Positions 30,671-40,567 of a stretch of 64,000 nucleotides of DNA are shown here, one piece after another; positions within the stretch are counted from its first letter, which is position 1; each line of letters opens with the position of its first letter. The position numbers and the translations under genes are program-made. The stretch is taken from NCBI RefSeq assembly GCF_004364335.1, contig NZ_SOCR01000002.1:434001-498000 (forward strand). Reading direction: 5' to 3'. The notes beneath the pieces were generated by a model, which saw only the letters and a program-made list of their open reading frames with translations, searched no databases and was not told the DNA's origin. Origin of the DNA: Pseudomonas graminis (GTDB lineage: Bacteria > Pseudomonadota > Gammaproteobacteria > Pseudomonadales > Pseudomonadaceae).

Positions 30671-33502
30671 TTAAACGGAGAACGCGTCTTTCAGCAGTTT
30701 TTCCTGCTGTTCAGCGTGCATCGAAGCGTATCCACAAGCGGGTGCAGCGGAAGCATCACGGCCGGCGTACTCGAGAACGAGGTTGCGGTTGTGGTTGCCG
30801 ATGCTGCGGCGCAGGTGGTGCTGACTGCTGTACCAGGCGCCCTGGTTCATCGGTTCTTCCTGACACCAGACCACGTTGGTCAGGTTGGTGTACGACGCAA
30901 TCGCGTCCATCAGGTCGTCTTCCGGGAACGGATAGAGCTGCTCGAGACGCACGATGGCGATGTCTTCGCGGCCTTCGGCACGGCGTTTTTCCAGCAGGTC
31001 GTAGTAGACCTTGCCGCTGCACAGCACCAGACGCGTGACTTTCGCGGCGTCGAGGGTGTCGATTTCCGGAATGACCGTCTGGAACGAGCCATGGGCCAGA
31101 TCTTCCAGGGTCGACACGGCCAGCTTGTGGCGCAGCAACGACTTTGGCGTCAACACGATCAACGGCTTGCGCAGCGGACGGATTACCTGACGGCGCAGCA
31201 GATGGTAGATCTGAGCCGGAGTGGTCGGTACGCAGACCTGGATGTTGTGCTCGGCGCACAATTGCAGGTAACGCTCAAGACGTGCCGATGAGTGCTCCGG
31301 GCCCTGCCCTTCGTAGCCATGGGGCAACAACATGGTCAGACCACACAGACGGCCCCACTTGTGCTCGCCACTGGTGATGAACTGGTCGATCACGACCTGT
31401 GCACCGTTGGCAAAGTCACCGAACTGGGCTTCCCAGATCACCAGCGCATTGGGCTGAGTGGTCGAGTAACCGTATTCAAACGCCAGCACGGCTTCTTCCG
31501 ACAGGAACGAGTCGTACAGGTCAAAACGAGGCTGACCGGCGTACAGGTTCTGCAGAGGCACATAAGTCGCGCCGTCTTTCTGGTTGTGCAGCACGGCGTG
31601 ACGGTGCGAGAACGTACCGCGGCCGACGTCCTGGCCAGTGATGCGCACCTGATGGCCTTCAAACGCCAGCGTGGCGTAGGCCATGGTTTCGGCGTAACCC
31701 CAGTTGATCGGAAGGCCACCGACTTGCATCTTCTGGCGGTCTTCGTAGATTTTCTGGACCTGACGCTGAACCACAAAACCTTCCGGCACTTCCATCAGCT
31801 TGGCTGACAGTTCCTGCAGGGTCTTGAGATCGAAACTGGTGTCATGACGTGCGGTCCACGCGTGACCCAGGTACGGACGCCAATCGACGAACAATTCCTT
31901 GTTCGGCTCCTTGACCAGGCTTTTGACAACGTGCATGCCGTTGTCCAGCGCGTTGCGGTACTCGTCTACCTTGGCCTGAGCGGCTTCGGCGTTGAGGATG
32001 CCGGCGGTGGCCAGCGCATCGGCATACAGCTCACGGGTGGTGCGCTGCTTGGCGATCTGCTGGTACATCAGCGGCTGGGTGCCACTTGGCTCATCGGCTT
32101 CGTTGTGGCCGCGACGACGGTAGCAGACCAGATCGATGACCACGTCACGCTTGAACTGCATGCGGTAGTCGATGGCCAGCTGGGTCACGAACAACACGGC
32201 CTCCGGATCATCGCCATTCACATGGAGGATCGGCGCCTGAATCATCTTGGCAACGTCGGTCGCGTACTCGGTGGAGCGCGAGTCTTCCTGCTTGCTGATG
32301 GTGAAGCCGACCTGGTTGTTGATCACGATGTGAATCGTGCCGCCCGTCTTGAAGCCGCGGGTCTGCGACATCTGGAAGGTTTCCAGCACCACACCCTGAC
32401 CGGCGAACGCAGCATCACCGTGAATCGAGATCGGCAGCACTTTCTCGCCAGTGGCGTCGTTACGACGGTCCTGACGGGCACGCACCGAACCTTCGACCAC
32501 AGGGGAAACGATTTCCAGGTGGGACGGGTTGAACGCCATCGCCAGGTGGACTTCGCCGCCGGTGGTCATCACGTTGGACGAGAACCCCTGGTGATACTTG
32601 ACGTCACCGGAACCCAGCTCGACCTTCTTCTTGCCTTCGAACTCGTCGAACAGGTCGCGCGGGTTCTTGCCGAAGGTGTTGACCAGCACGTTGAGACGGC
32701 CACGGTGGGCCATGCCGATGACAACTTCCTTGGTGCCGTAGGAACCGGAGCGCTGAATCAGCTCGTCGAGCATCGGAATCAGGCTTTCGCCGCCTTCCAG
32801 ACCGAAACGCTTGGTGCCCGGGTATTTGGTGCCCAGGTACTTTTCCAGCCCCTCGCCCGCTGTCACACGCTCGAGCAGGTGGCTCTTGATGTCGGCGGAA
32901 TAGGCAGGACGTCCACGCACGCTTTCGAGGCGCTGCATGAACCAGTTGCGCTGGTTGGAATCGACGATGTGCGTGAACTCGGCGCCGATGGTGCGGCAAT
33001 ATGTCTGCTGCAACGCTTCGACGATTTCGCGTAGGCTCGCTTCTTCCTTGCCGATGAACAGGTCGCCGGCACGGAATGTGGTATCGAGGTCAGCGTTGGT
33101 CAAACCGTAATGGTTGATCGACAGGTCAGCTGGCGCAGTACGCTTCCACAGACCCAGAGGATCGAGTTGCGCACCCTGATGGCCGCGCATACGGAATGCC
33201 TGGATAAGTCGCAGCACTTCAACTTGCTTCTTTTCATGCTCGCTGCTCACGCTGCCGGCAGAGACCGGTTGGGCGCGGCGCTGGTTTTTCCCCAGCAACA
33301 CAAAATGATCGCGAACCGTAGAGTGCGATACATCGGTGGCAGTGCTGCCGTCAGCCGGCAACGTCTGAAAATAGGTGCGCCACTCTTCTGGCACAGCGTT
33401 AGGGTCGTGCAGGTAGAGCTCGTAGAGCTCTTCCACATAGGCAGCGTTACCACCGGAAAGGTGGGCGCTGTTCCACATGCGCTGCATCACGCTTTCTTGC
33501 AT
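30671..33502 (-). CDS. sucA: 2-oxoglutarate dehydrogenase E1 component
   Basis: Thiamine-diphosphate enzyme that decarboxylates 2-oxoglutarate. 943 residues, the usual length. Features include GMAHRGRLNVLVN, HGDAAFAGQGVV, the ThDP/Mg segment with NNQVGFT, and the C-terminal transketolase-like domain. It starts MQESVMQRMWNSAHLSGGNA and is the first suc gene after sdhB in the minus direction, 269 bp on. No gene is visible in that gap. Confidence 0.98.
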   Translation of the reverse strand: MQESVMQRMWNSAHLSGGNAAYVEELYELYLHDPNAVPEEWRTYFQTLPADGSTATDVSHSTVRDHFVLLGKNQRRAQPVSAGSVSSEHEKKQVEVLRLIQAFRMRGHQGAQLDPLGLWKRTAPADLSINHYGLTNADLDTTFRAGDLFIGKEEASLREIVEALQQTYCRTIGAEFTHIVDSNQRNWFMQRLESVRGRPAYSADIKSHLLERVTAGEGLEKYLGTKYPGTKRFGLEGGESLIPMLDELIQRSGSYGTKEVVIGMAHRGRLNVLVNTFGKNPRDLFDEFEGKKKVELGSGDVKYHQGFSSNVMTTGGEVHLAMAFNPSHLEIVSPVVEGSVRARQDRRNDATGEKVLPISIHGDAAFAGQGVVLETFQMSQTRGFKTGGTIHIVINNQVGFTISKQEDSRSTEYATDVAKMIQAPILHVNGDDPEAVLFVTQLAIDYRMQFKRDVVIDLVCYRRRGHNEADEPSGTQPLMYQQIAKQRTTRELYADALATAGILNAEAAQAKVDEYRNALDNGMHVVKSLVKEPNKELFVDWRPYLGHAWTARHDTSFDLKTLQELSAKLMEVPEGFVVQRQVQKIYEDRQKMQVGGLPINWGYAETMAYATLAFEGHQVRITGQDVGRGTFSHRHAVLHNQKDGATYVPLQNLYAGQPRFDLYDSFLSEEAVLAFEYGYSTTQPNALVIWEAQFGDFANGAQVVIDQFITSGEHKWGRLCGLTMLLPHGYEGQGPEHSSARLERYLQLCAEHNIQVCVPTTPAQIYHLLRRQVIRPLRKPLIVLTPKSLLRHKLAVSTLEDLAHGSFQTVIPEIDTLDAAKVTRLVLCSGKVYYDLLEKRRAEGREDIAIVRLEQLYPFPEDDLMDAIASYTNLTNVVWCQEEPMNQGAWYSSQHHLRRSIGNHNRNLVLEYAGRDASAAPACGYASMHAEQQEKLLKDAFSV

Positions 33503-33771
33503 GCTTGGTCACCCTCGATTAGGGGACACCATCGGCGTCGATGCCAGCGCAAACTTGAAAAGTCCATGTGCAGCGACTTCAAGTCACTAGGGATCACGCA
33601 GATAGTCCGGGTACCAGCCCGGATGCCCCTGCTGGTTTCATTTCTTCAAAATAAGAGCTGAAGCCATACGACAACTGCTCAGGTTAAAACTACGGCGCCG
33701 GTTGAAGCCTGCGCCGTAGCGTTTACGGGTGCTGCAGTAGCGGGTGCTGCGGTGTTACAGATGCGGCAAAC

Positions 33772-34476
33772 TCAGACACCGCTTGTGAGCAACATGTTGC
33801 GCACGTGACCGATGGCCTTGGTTGGGTTCAGGCCTTTCGGGCAGACGTTGACGCAGTTCATGATGCCCCGGCAGCGGAAAACACTGAACGGATCATCCAT
33901 CGACGCCAGACGCTCCTGCGTCCGGGTGTCACGGCTGTCAGCCAGGAAACGATAGGCTTGCAGGATTGCAGCAGGACCCAGGAACTTGTCGGGGTTCCAC
34001 CAGAAGGACGGGCAGGACGTCGAGCAGCAAGCGCACAGAATGCACTCGTACAGGCCGTCGAGTTTCTCCCGCTCTTCCGGGGTCTGCAGACGTTCGATGG
34101 CCGGAGCCGGCGTGTCGTTCTGCAGGAATGGCTTCACCTTCTCGTACTGCTTGTAGAAGATGCTCATGTCGACGGCGAGGTCACGGATGACCGGCAGGCC
34201 AGGCAGCGGGCGAACCACCAGCTTGTTGCCCTTGACCACGGCCGACAGCGGCGTGATGCAGGCCAGACCGTTCTTGCCGTTGATGTTCATGCCATCGGAA
34301 CCGCACACGCCTTCGCGGCACGAACGACGGTACGAGAAGCCTTCGTCCTGCTCTTTGACCAGAGCCAGGACGTCCAGCACCATCAGGTCTTTGCCACCGG
34401 TGTCGACCTGGAAATCCTGCATGAACGGCGCGGCGTCCTGATCAGGGTTGTAGCGATACACACTGACTTGCAACAT
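33772..34476 (-). CDS. sdhB: Succinate dehydrogenase iron-sulfur subunit
   Basis: Carries electrons from SdhA to ubiquinone through three Fe-S clusters. 234 residues from MLQVSVYRYNPDQD (ATG at 34476, preceded by TAAGGGTG); a GTG nine bases upstream is less likely. 2Fe-2S ligands Cys53, Cys58, Asp61 and Cys73; 4Fe-4S motif CILCACCSTSCP; 3Fe-4S motif CVNVCPKGLNP. It follows sdhA by 11 bp. Confidence 0.97.
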   Translation of the reverse strand: MLQVSVYRYNPDQDAAPFMQDFQVDTGGKDLMVLDVLALVKEQDEGFSYRRSCREGVCGSDGMNINGKNGLACITPLSAVVKGNKLVVRPLPGLPVIRDLAVDMSIFYKQYEKVKPFLQNDTPAPAIERLQTPEEREKLDGLYECILCACCSTSCPSFWWNPDKFLGPAAILQAYRFLADSRDTRTQERLASMDDPFSVFRCRGIMNCVNVCPKGLNPTKAIGHVRNMLLTSGV

Positions 34477-34487
34477 GGCGGTCACCC

Positions 34488-36260
34488 TTAATAAGTCCGA
34501 ATCTTAGGTTCAAAAGTCGGAACAGTTTTTGGCGAGAAGTTCACGGCACGCTTGGCTACGCGCTTTTCACCCGGGAAGTACAGGGTGTGGCACAGCCAGT
34601 TCTCGTCGTCGCGATCTTCGAAGTCTTCGCGGGCATGAGCGCCACGGGACTCCTTGCGATGCTCCGCGGCGATCGCCGTTGCTTCAGCGACTTCCAGCAG
34701 GTTCTGCAGCTCCAGCGCTTCGATCCGGGCGGTGTTGAACGCCTGGCTCTTGTCGTTGATCTTGACACTGGCAATGCGCGTGCGCAGGTCAGCCAGCTGA
34801 GCAATGCCCTTCTGCATGTATTCGCCGGTACGGAACACACCGAAGTAGTTCTGCATGCAGCTTTGCAGTTCTTTGCGCAGGGTGGCGACGTCTTCGCCCT
34901 CGGTACGCGAGTTCAGGCCATTGAGGCGAGCCAGCGCGACATCAATGTCGGTCTCGGAAGCGCGACGGTAGTCGACGCCTTCGTTGAGCGCCTGCTCCAG
35001 GTGCAGACCGGCAGCACGACCGAACACCACCAGATCGAGCAGCGAGTTGCCGCCCAGACGGTTGGCGCCGTGAACCGATACGCACGCCACTTCACCGACC
35101 GCGAACAGGCCCGGAATAATGGTGTCGACGCCGGCGGCGTCCTGTGTGATCGCCTGACCATGAATATTGGTGGCAACGCCGCCCATCATGTAGTGGCAGG
35201 TCGGTACGACAGGGATTGGCGCAACGGCCGGATCGACGTGAGCGAAGGTCTTGGACAGTTCCATGATCCCTGGCAGACGACTGTGCAGCACTTCTTCACC
35301 GAGGTGATCGAGCTTGAGCATCACGTGGTCGCCGTCAGGACCGCAACCATTGCCGGCGATGATCTCTTTCACCATTGAGCGAGCCACAACGTCACGACCG
35401 GCGAGGTCCTTGGCGTTTGGCGCATAGCGCTCCATGAAACGCTCGCCGTGCTTGTTGATCAGGTAACCGCCTTCACCACGGCAGCCTTCAGTGACCAGTA
35501 CACCTGCGCCAGCGATGCCGGTCGGGTGGAACTGCCACATTTCGATGTCCTGAACCGGGACACCTGCCCGCAACGCCATGCCCACGCCGTCGCCGGTGTT
35601 GATCAGTGCGTTGGTGGTGGAGGAGTAGATACGGCCGGCACCGCCGGTGGCCAGTACAGTCGCGTCGGCGCGGATGTAAGAGGTTTCACCGGTTTCGATG
35701 CAGATGGCGATGATGCCGACGAACGCGCCGTCCTGGTTTTTCACCAGATCAACTGCGTAGTACTCGTTGAGGAATACGGTGCCGGCTTTCAGGTTGGCCT
35801 GATACAGGGTGTGGAGCAGCGCGTGACCGGTACGGTCGGCAGCCGCACAGGTACGTGCAGCCTGACCGCCCTTGCCGAAGTCTTTCGACTGGCCGCCGAA
35901 CGGGCGCTGGTAGATGCGGCCCTGCTCGGTACGGGAAAACGGCAGACCCATGTGCTCGAGCTCGAACACGGCTTCCGGGCCAACGGAACACATGTATTCG
36001 ATAGCGTCCTGGTCACCGATGTAGTCGGAGCCCTTGACGGTGTCGTACATGTGCCAGCGCCAGTCATCGTTCGGATCGGCCGAAGCGATTGCGCAGGTGA
36101 TGCCACCCTGAGCGGAAACGGTGTGGGAGCGAGTCGGGAAGACCTTGGTGACGACAGCGGTCTTGTGACCGCCCTGAGCCAGCTGCAGTGCGGCACGCAT
36201 GCCTGCGCCACCGCCGCCAATGATAATGGCGTCGAATGAAAGCGAATTGATGTTAGCCAT
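34488..36260 (-). CDS. sdhA: Succinate dehydrogenase flavoprotein subunit
   Basis: Oxidises succinate to fumarate at a covalently bound FAD on the cytoplasmic face of the inner membrane. 590 residues. Dinucleotide motif [12 protein letters not shown] (about 15-26); FAD-linking His46 in [13 protein letters not shown]; active-site Arg region in [12 protein letters not shown]; Arg/Ala-rich SdhA C-terminus. It sits 3 bp after sdhD in sdhCDAB. Confidence 0.98.
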   Translation of the reverse strand: MANINSLSFDAIIIGGGGAGMRAALQLAQGGHKTAVVTKVFPTRSHTVSAQGGITCAIASADPNDDWRWHMYDTVKGSDYIGDQDAIEYMCSVGPEAVFELEHMGLPFSRTEQGRIYQRPFGGQSKDFGKGGQAARTCAAADRTGHALLHTLYQANLKAGTVFLNEYYAVDLVKNQDGAFVGIIAICIETGETSYIRADATVLATGGAGRIYSSTTNALINTGDGVGMALRAGVPVQDIEMWQFHPTGIAGAGVLVTEGCRGEGGYLINKHGERFMERYAPNAKDLAGRDVVARSMVKEIIAGNGCGPDGDHVMLKLDHLGEEVLHSRLPGIMELSKTFAHVDPAVAPIPVVPTCHYMMGGVATNIHGQAITQDAAGVDTIIPGLFAVGEVACVSVHGANRLGGNSLLDLVVFGRAAGLHLEQALNEGVDYRRASETDIDVALARLNGLNSRTEGEDVATLRKELQSCMQNYFGVFRTGEYMQKGIAQLADLRTRIASVKINDKSQAFNTARIEALELQNLLEVAEATAIAAEHRKESRGAHAREDFEDRDDENWLCHTLYFPGEKRVAKRAVNFSPKTVPTFEPKIRTY

Positions 36261-36263
36261 GAA

Positions 36264-36632
36264 TCAGATACCCCAAAGAATCTGCACACCCCAGACGAAG
36301 TAAGCGAACATCGCAATGCCGCACACCGCCTGGAACAGGAAACGCACCGCCGTCGCGGACTTACCCAACGCCATCGGCGTCAGGTAGTCAGTCGCGATGG
36401 TCCACATGCCAACCCAGGTGTGAGCCGCCAGTGCAACAAGGGCCAACAGACTGAAGATGCGCATTGCGTTATGGGAGAACAGCGCGTGCCACGTGGCGTA
36501 TTCGAGGCCAGGGTGCGCGATCAGGTACCCGATCAGGAAAATGAAATAAGCCGCGAGTACGACGGCGGAGACGCGTTGCGCCATCCAGTCATACAGGCCC
36601 GAACGAGAAAGGTTGGTGACGTTGGTTACCAT
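36264..36632 (-). CDS. sdhD: Succinate dehydrogenase membrane anchor SdhD
   Basis: About 122 residues with three membrane spans, anchoring SdhAB and contributing to haem b and the quinone site. It starts MVTNVTNLSRSGLYDWM at the ATG at 36632, overlapping the sdhC stop by 7 bp; a GTG at 36638 is the alternative. The His-containing segment AAHTWVGMWTIATDYL fits the anchor family. Confidence 0.92.
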   Translation of the reverse strand: MVTNVTNLSRSGLYDWMAQRVSAVVLAAYFIFLIGYLIAHPGLEYATWHALFSHNAMRIFSLLALVALAAHTWVGMWTIATDYLTPMALGKSATAVRFLFQAVCGIAMFAYFVWGVQILWGI

Positions 36633-37000
36633 ATCCACACTCCTGCCAGAACGATCACCACCACAGACACGGCGATAACGATCTTAGAGCCCAGCTTGCC
36701 GCCTTCCAGCGTCTCGCCGATGCCCGAGTCCATGATCAGATGACGGACACCCGCCACCAGGTGATACAGCAGTGCGGACAGAAGAGCCCAGATCACGAAC
36801 TTGGCCAGCGGACTGGTCAGCCCCGCTTTCACCGACGCGAAGCCTTCCTCGGAGTCGAGCGACAGGTCCAATGCATAAAGCATGATGGCAATGCCGACGA
36901 AGAGGATGACACCGGAAATACGGTGAAGGATGGACGTGTAAGCAGTGATAGGGAGTTTGATGGTCCTTAGGTCTAGGTTTACAGGTCGTTGGCTTTTCAC
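36626..37000 (-). CDS. sdhC: Succinate dehydrogenase cytochrome b556 subunit
   Basis: 124 residues with three membrane spans. The family signature RPVNLDLRTIKLPITAYTSI followed by LHRISGVILF is present, and the haem-ligand region is LLYHLVAGVRHLIMD. The start appears to be GTG at 37000 (MKSQRPVNL). First gene of sdhCDAB; divergent from gltA across 362 bp that must hold both promoters. Confidence 0.94.
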   Translation of the reverse strand: MKSQRPVNLDLRTIKLPITAYTSILHRISGVILFVGIAIMLYALDLSLDSEEGFASVKAGLTSPLAKFVIWALLSALLYHLVAGVRHLIMDSGIGETLEGGKLGSKIVIAVSVVVIVLAGVWIW

Positions 37001-37276
37001 GGCTTTTTTTCACACTGAAGAGCCCTAACACTCAGGGCAAGTTGTTGGGAAGTGTACTGGTCAGGTACCCACTACCCAGGAAGTGACCAACCCCGTTGAA
37101 TCGGGCCTGAAAGCCCCTGGCGGTCGGACGCCGAGTATAGACAGTTAGCCAACTAATGACAACGCGCAGACCCTGTCCCAAGGGTGGATTGCTTTAGCCC
37201 GATAATTGGCGTAAATGGCCCGTAATTTCGACGAAAACCATGGGTTAAAGCCTTCTGCCACAAGACTTTTGGCAAA

Positions 37277-37304
37277 TTGACTTTAGAATTTATCTCACTA
37301 TAGT
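37277..37304 (+). promoter_or_regulatory. Sigma-70 promoter of gltA
   Basis: TTGACT (37277-37282), a 16-bp spacer and TATAGT (37299-37304), 58 bp before the gltA ATG; AGGAGG lies just before the start codon. The rest of the gltA-sdhC gap (37001-37276) has no gene and should carry the sdhC promoter. Confidence 0.7.
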
Positions 37305-37362
37305 GATGCGGGCCCTGCGTGGGGGGTCTGTCTGATGATTTGAAGCATAATTAGGAGGCCAC

Positions 37363-38652
37363 ATGGCTGATAAAAAAGCGCAGTTGATCATCGAGGGCGC
37401 AGCCCCCGTCGAGCTGCCCATTCTGACCGGCACCGTTGGTCCCGATGTTATCGACGTACGCGGCCTGACTGCCACCGGACGCTTCACATTCGACCCAGGC
37501 TTCATGTCCACCGCTTCATGCGAATCGAAGATCACCTACATCGACGGTGACAACGGCATTCTCCTGCATCGCGGCTACCCGATCGAACAGCTGGCCGAGC
37601 AATCGGACTACCTGGAAACCTGCTACCTGCTGCTTAACGGCGAACTGCCAACCGCCGAGCAAAAGGCCGAATTCGTCGTCACCGTGAAGAATCACACCAT
37701 GGTGCACGAGCAACTCAAGACCTTCTTCAACGGTTTCCGTCGCGACGCCCACCCGATGGCCGTCATGTGTGGCGTGGTCGGTGCTCTCTCGGCGTTCTAC
37801 CACGATTCCCTGGACATCAATAACCCGCAGCACCGGGAAATCTCCGCGATCCGCCTGGTCGCCAAGATGCCGACACTGGCCGCGATGGTTTACAAGTACT
37901 CCATGGGTCAACCCATGATGTACCCGCGCAACGACCTCAGCTACGCCGAAAACTTCCTGCACATGATGTTCAACACGCCGTGCGAGATCAAACCGATCAG
38001 CCCGACGCTGGCGAAGGCCATGGACCGGATCTTCATCCTCCACGCCGACCACGAACAGAACGCCTCGACGTCCACCGTGCGCATGGCAGGTTCGTCGGGC
38101 GCCAACCCGTTCGCCTGCATCGCAGCGGGTATCGCCGCACTCTGGGGTCCTGCCCACGGTGGCGCGAACGAAGCCGTGCTGACCATGCTCGATGAGATTG
38201 GCGATGTGTCCAACATCGACACCTACATCGCCAAGGCCAAAGACAAGAACGATCCGTTCAAGCTGATGGGCTTCGGTCACCGGGTTTACAAGAACCGCGA
38301 CCCGCGCGCCACCGTGATGAAACAGACCTGCGACGAAGTCCTGCGCGAGTTGGGCATCACCAACGACCCGCAGCTCGAACTGGCCATGCGTCTCGAAGAG
38401 ATCGCCCTGACCGATCCTTATTTCATCGAACGCTCGCTGTACCCGAACGTCGACTTCTACTCAGGCATCATCCTCAAGGCAATCGGCATCCCGACCAGTA
38501 TGTTCACCGTGATTTTCGCCCTGGCGCGAACCGTCGGCTGGATCTCTCACTGGAAGGAAATGCTCTCCAGCCCTTACAAGATCGGCCGTCCACGCCAGCT
38601 GTATACCGGTGAAGTGTCCCGCGACATCGTTCCGCTGGCCGAGCGCAAGTAA
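37363..38652 (+). CDS. gltA: Citrate synthase
   Basis: Condenses acetyl-CoA and oxaloacetate at the entry of the TCA cycle; hexameric, NADH-sensitive type II family. 429 residues. Catalytic His265 ([10 protein letters not shown]), His306 ([14 protein letters not shown]) and Asp364 (NVDFYSGI) are all present. Own promoter and terminator; transcribed away from sdhCDAB. Confidence 0.98.
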   Translation: MADKKAQLIIEGAAPVELPILTGTVGPDVIDVRGLTATGRFTFDPGFMSTASCESKITYIDGDNGILLHRGYPIEQLAEQSDYLETCYLLLNGELPTAEQKAEFVVTVKNHTMVHEQLKTFFNGFRRDAHPMAVMCGVVGALSAFYHDSLDINNPQHREISAIRLVAKMPTLAAMVYKYSMGQPMMYPRNDLSYAENFLHMMFNTPCEIKPISPTLAKAMDRIFILHADHEQNASTSTVRMAGSSGANPFACIAAGIAALWGPAHGGANEAVLTMLDEIGDVSNIDTYIAKAKDKNDPFKLMGFGHRVYKNRDPRATVMKQTCDEVLRELGITNDPQLELAMRLEEIALTDPYFIERSLYPNVDFYSGIILKAIGIPTSMFTVIFALARTVGWISHWKEMLSSPYKIGRPRQLYTGEVSRDIVPLAERK

Positions 38653-38675
38653 CTCGACAGCAACCGCGAAGACGC

Positions 38676-38705
38676 AAAAAAAGGCTGCCCTCGGGCAGCC
38701 TTTTT
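38676..38705 (+). terminator. Rho-independent terminator of gltA
   Basis: AAAAAGGCTGCCC and GGGCAGCCTTTTT with a TC loop, 24 bp after the gltA stop; it also faces the convergent START-domain gene. Confidence 0.95.
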
Positions 38706-38738
38706 GGTGTGTGGCTTTAGCGTCGCAAGCGGAACCGA

Positions 38739-39347
38739 TCAGTTCTTCTCGGCTCGTTCCTTCAGCGCTTTAAGCGTGTTGAACGGCGCATCCACCACGA
38801 ACTTGTTCGCCAGCCAGGAGGGCACGCTGCCGCCAGGCTCGGTGTGCACCTGATAGGTGACCTCGGTCAGGTTGTCGCCCTTGGGCACGAACTTCCAGAA
38901 CCCCTCAACCTGCGCCACCCGCACAAACCCCTTCTCTTCCGGGATGTACTTGGGCTCGCCTTCCAGCTCGCGGGTGACGCTGCCATCTGCGCCTTCCACC
39001 GTCGTCACCTTCAGCACCGAATCCCGGGGCGTGACCGGCCACGGCGTGTTGAACTGGGAATAGGTCCAGGTCTTGTCGCCCTCGTGTTTAAGGATCTTCT
39101 GCAGCTTGCACTCGTGGATCCACGCGCAGGCGGCGGCCACGTCTTCCTGCAACGCCTTGAGCTTGCCAATACCCGCCTTGATGGTCGTCACGCCCTGATA
39201 GGCCTTGTACTGCGAACCGGGCACCTCGCTGAGCGAGACTTTGATACCGTCCTCGTTCTTCGCGACTTTCCACTCCTCAGCCTGGGCTGAAGCCGCCACC
39301 CATACAGTCAATCCCAATCCGAAAGCAAAGCGGTACAGCGAACTCAT
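38739..39347 (-). CDS. START domain-containing exported protein
   Basis: A 202-residue protein with a signal peptide (MSSLYRFAFGLGLTVWVAAS, cut near AQA-EEW) followed by a START/SRPBCC lipid-binding domain. Family segments such as TVEGADGSVTRELEG and KFVPKGDNLTEVTYQV are visible. Probably periplasmic and binding a hydrophobic ligand; ligand unknown. Equivalent position to PA1579 next to gltA in P. aeruginosa (recalled). Confidence 0.88.
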   Translation of the reverse strand: MSSLYRFAFGLGLTVWVAASAQAEEWKVAKNEDGIKVSLSEVPGSQYKAYQGVTTIKAGIGKLKALQEDVAAACAWIHECKLQKILKHEGDKTWTYSQFNTPWPVTPRDSVLKVTTVEGADGSVTRELEGEPKYIPEEKGFVRVAQVEGFWKFVPKGDNLTEVTYQVHTEPGGSVPSWLANKFVVDAPFNTLKALKERAEKN

Positions 39348-39392
39348 AGGTTGTTCCTTATTGTTGAAGTTCAGTCGTACCCCGGCCGCGAT

Positions 39393-39650
39393 TCACGCCA
39401 CCGAAGTCATCTTTTCCCACCAGCCAATCAGACGAATCGCATCCTCGGGGCCAGTGCCACACACCTCAGGCTCAGCTGAAAACTGACCACACACCGCCGG
39501 TCTCCCCGGCTGCCCGAATATGCCGCAGAGCATGTCCACCGACAAATGCAGACAGCGCATGCCCGCAGGTTTGCCGTTGGGCATGCCGGGTATCGGTGAG
39601 GTAATGGACGGCGCGATGCAGCAAGCGCCGCAGCCTGGACGGCATTCCAT
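39393..39650 (-). CDS. YkgJ family cysteine cluster protein
   Basis: An 85-residue protein rich in Cys, with CRPGCGACC at the N-terminus and further Cys in RCLHLSVDMLCGIFG, VCGQF and EVCGTG. This matches the YkgJ/UPF0153 zinc- or iron-chelating family. Function unknown. Monocistronic between the START-domain gene and a lipoprotein gene. Confidence 0.88.
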   Translation of the reverse strand: MECRPGCGACCIAPSITSPIPGMPNGKPAGMRCLHLSVDMLCGIFGQPGRPAVCGQFSAEPEVCGTGPEDAIRLIGWWEKMTSVA

Positions 39651-39745
39651 GAAAAGAACCTGTGAGGCAGTGAGGACGATGGCCGGATCTTACGCGCTAA
39701 AACACACGTTTGAAAATCTGGCGACGGGACAGCGTAATAGGTGCA

Positions 39746-40453
39746 TCACTTCTTAAATGTGAAATCCAGTGCGGCGCCTTCCACGTCCTTGCGCGCCTCG
39801 TTGCGCAACTGGAGGTCCATTTCGTTGCTCAGCAGACGGCCTTGCATCTGGAAGTCCGGGTCGGCGTTCGCATCAGGGAACATCTTGGGCAGCAACGGCT
39901 TGGCGCCCGGGGACTGGGCTCTGGACTTCGACGCCGCGGTGATCACATTAGCCGGCGGGGTCAGTTGTTTGACCATCTCGGGCGGCAGGCTAAGGTCCAG
40001 CGGGACTTTGTTCAGCTTGGTTTCCTTGACCACCTGAGACGCCGATTTGCTCTTGCTGACCACCGGGGCACGCCGGGCGACTTCGGCATTATCCGCTTTA
40101 AGCTTGGCGGATTTGGCGTTGGCGCCTGGGGCCCTATCCTCGGCAGTTTTGACATCGGTGACTGTCCGCGGCGCTCCACCCGATGCCTTGCCCGACGCAA
40201 CAACCGGCACGGTCGTGATATTCGGCGTTAGTGCATGGACCGCTGGAGCGTCCGCAGCAGGCTTGTCCGCCAGCGCAGGAGCGGGCTCGGGCTCTGAGGC
40301 GGGCTTCGCTGCTTTAGCAGCTTCGGCTGGCGCAGCGGTACCCGCAGCAGGCGCAGAGGCGGTGGCTTTCGCCGGTGGAGCGGGCGTCTTATCGGCATCA
40401 CAGGCGCTCAGCAACACCAGCAACATCACACTTATACAACGCAGTGATTTCAT
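39746..40453 (-). CDS. Ala/Pro-rich putative lipoprotein
   Basis: About 235 residues from MKSLRCISVMLLVLLSACDA, with lipobox LLSAC. After a long Ala/Pro/Lys low-complexity region (residues 25-140), a more ordered C-terminal part follows (from about LNKVPLDLSLPPEMVKQL). The open frame starts at 40486, but the internal ATG gives a clean lipoprotein signal. I do not recognise a family. Probably envelope-anchored. Confidence 0.65.
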   Translation of the reverse strand: MKSLRCISVMLLVLLSACDADKTPAPPAKATASAPAAGTAAPAEAAKAAKPASEPEPAPALADKPAADAPAVHALTPNITTVPVVASGKASGGAPRTVTDVKTAEDRAPGANAKSAKLKADNAEVARRAPVVSKSKSASQVVKETKLNKVPLDLSLPPEMVKQLTPPANVITAASKSRAQSPGAKPLLPKMFPDANADPDFQMQGRLLSNEMDLQLRNEARKDVEGAALDFTFKK

Positions 40454-40567
40454 AGTCTGAACGGCAGTCAGTAAGACAGGGACCATATGCTGGCCCTTTG
40501 CACGGCGGCTGACAAGCTGGCTTGTCCGCCTCCCCCGATAGTATTGAAAGCTGGTGACATTACGAGT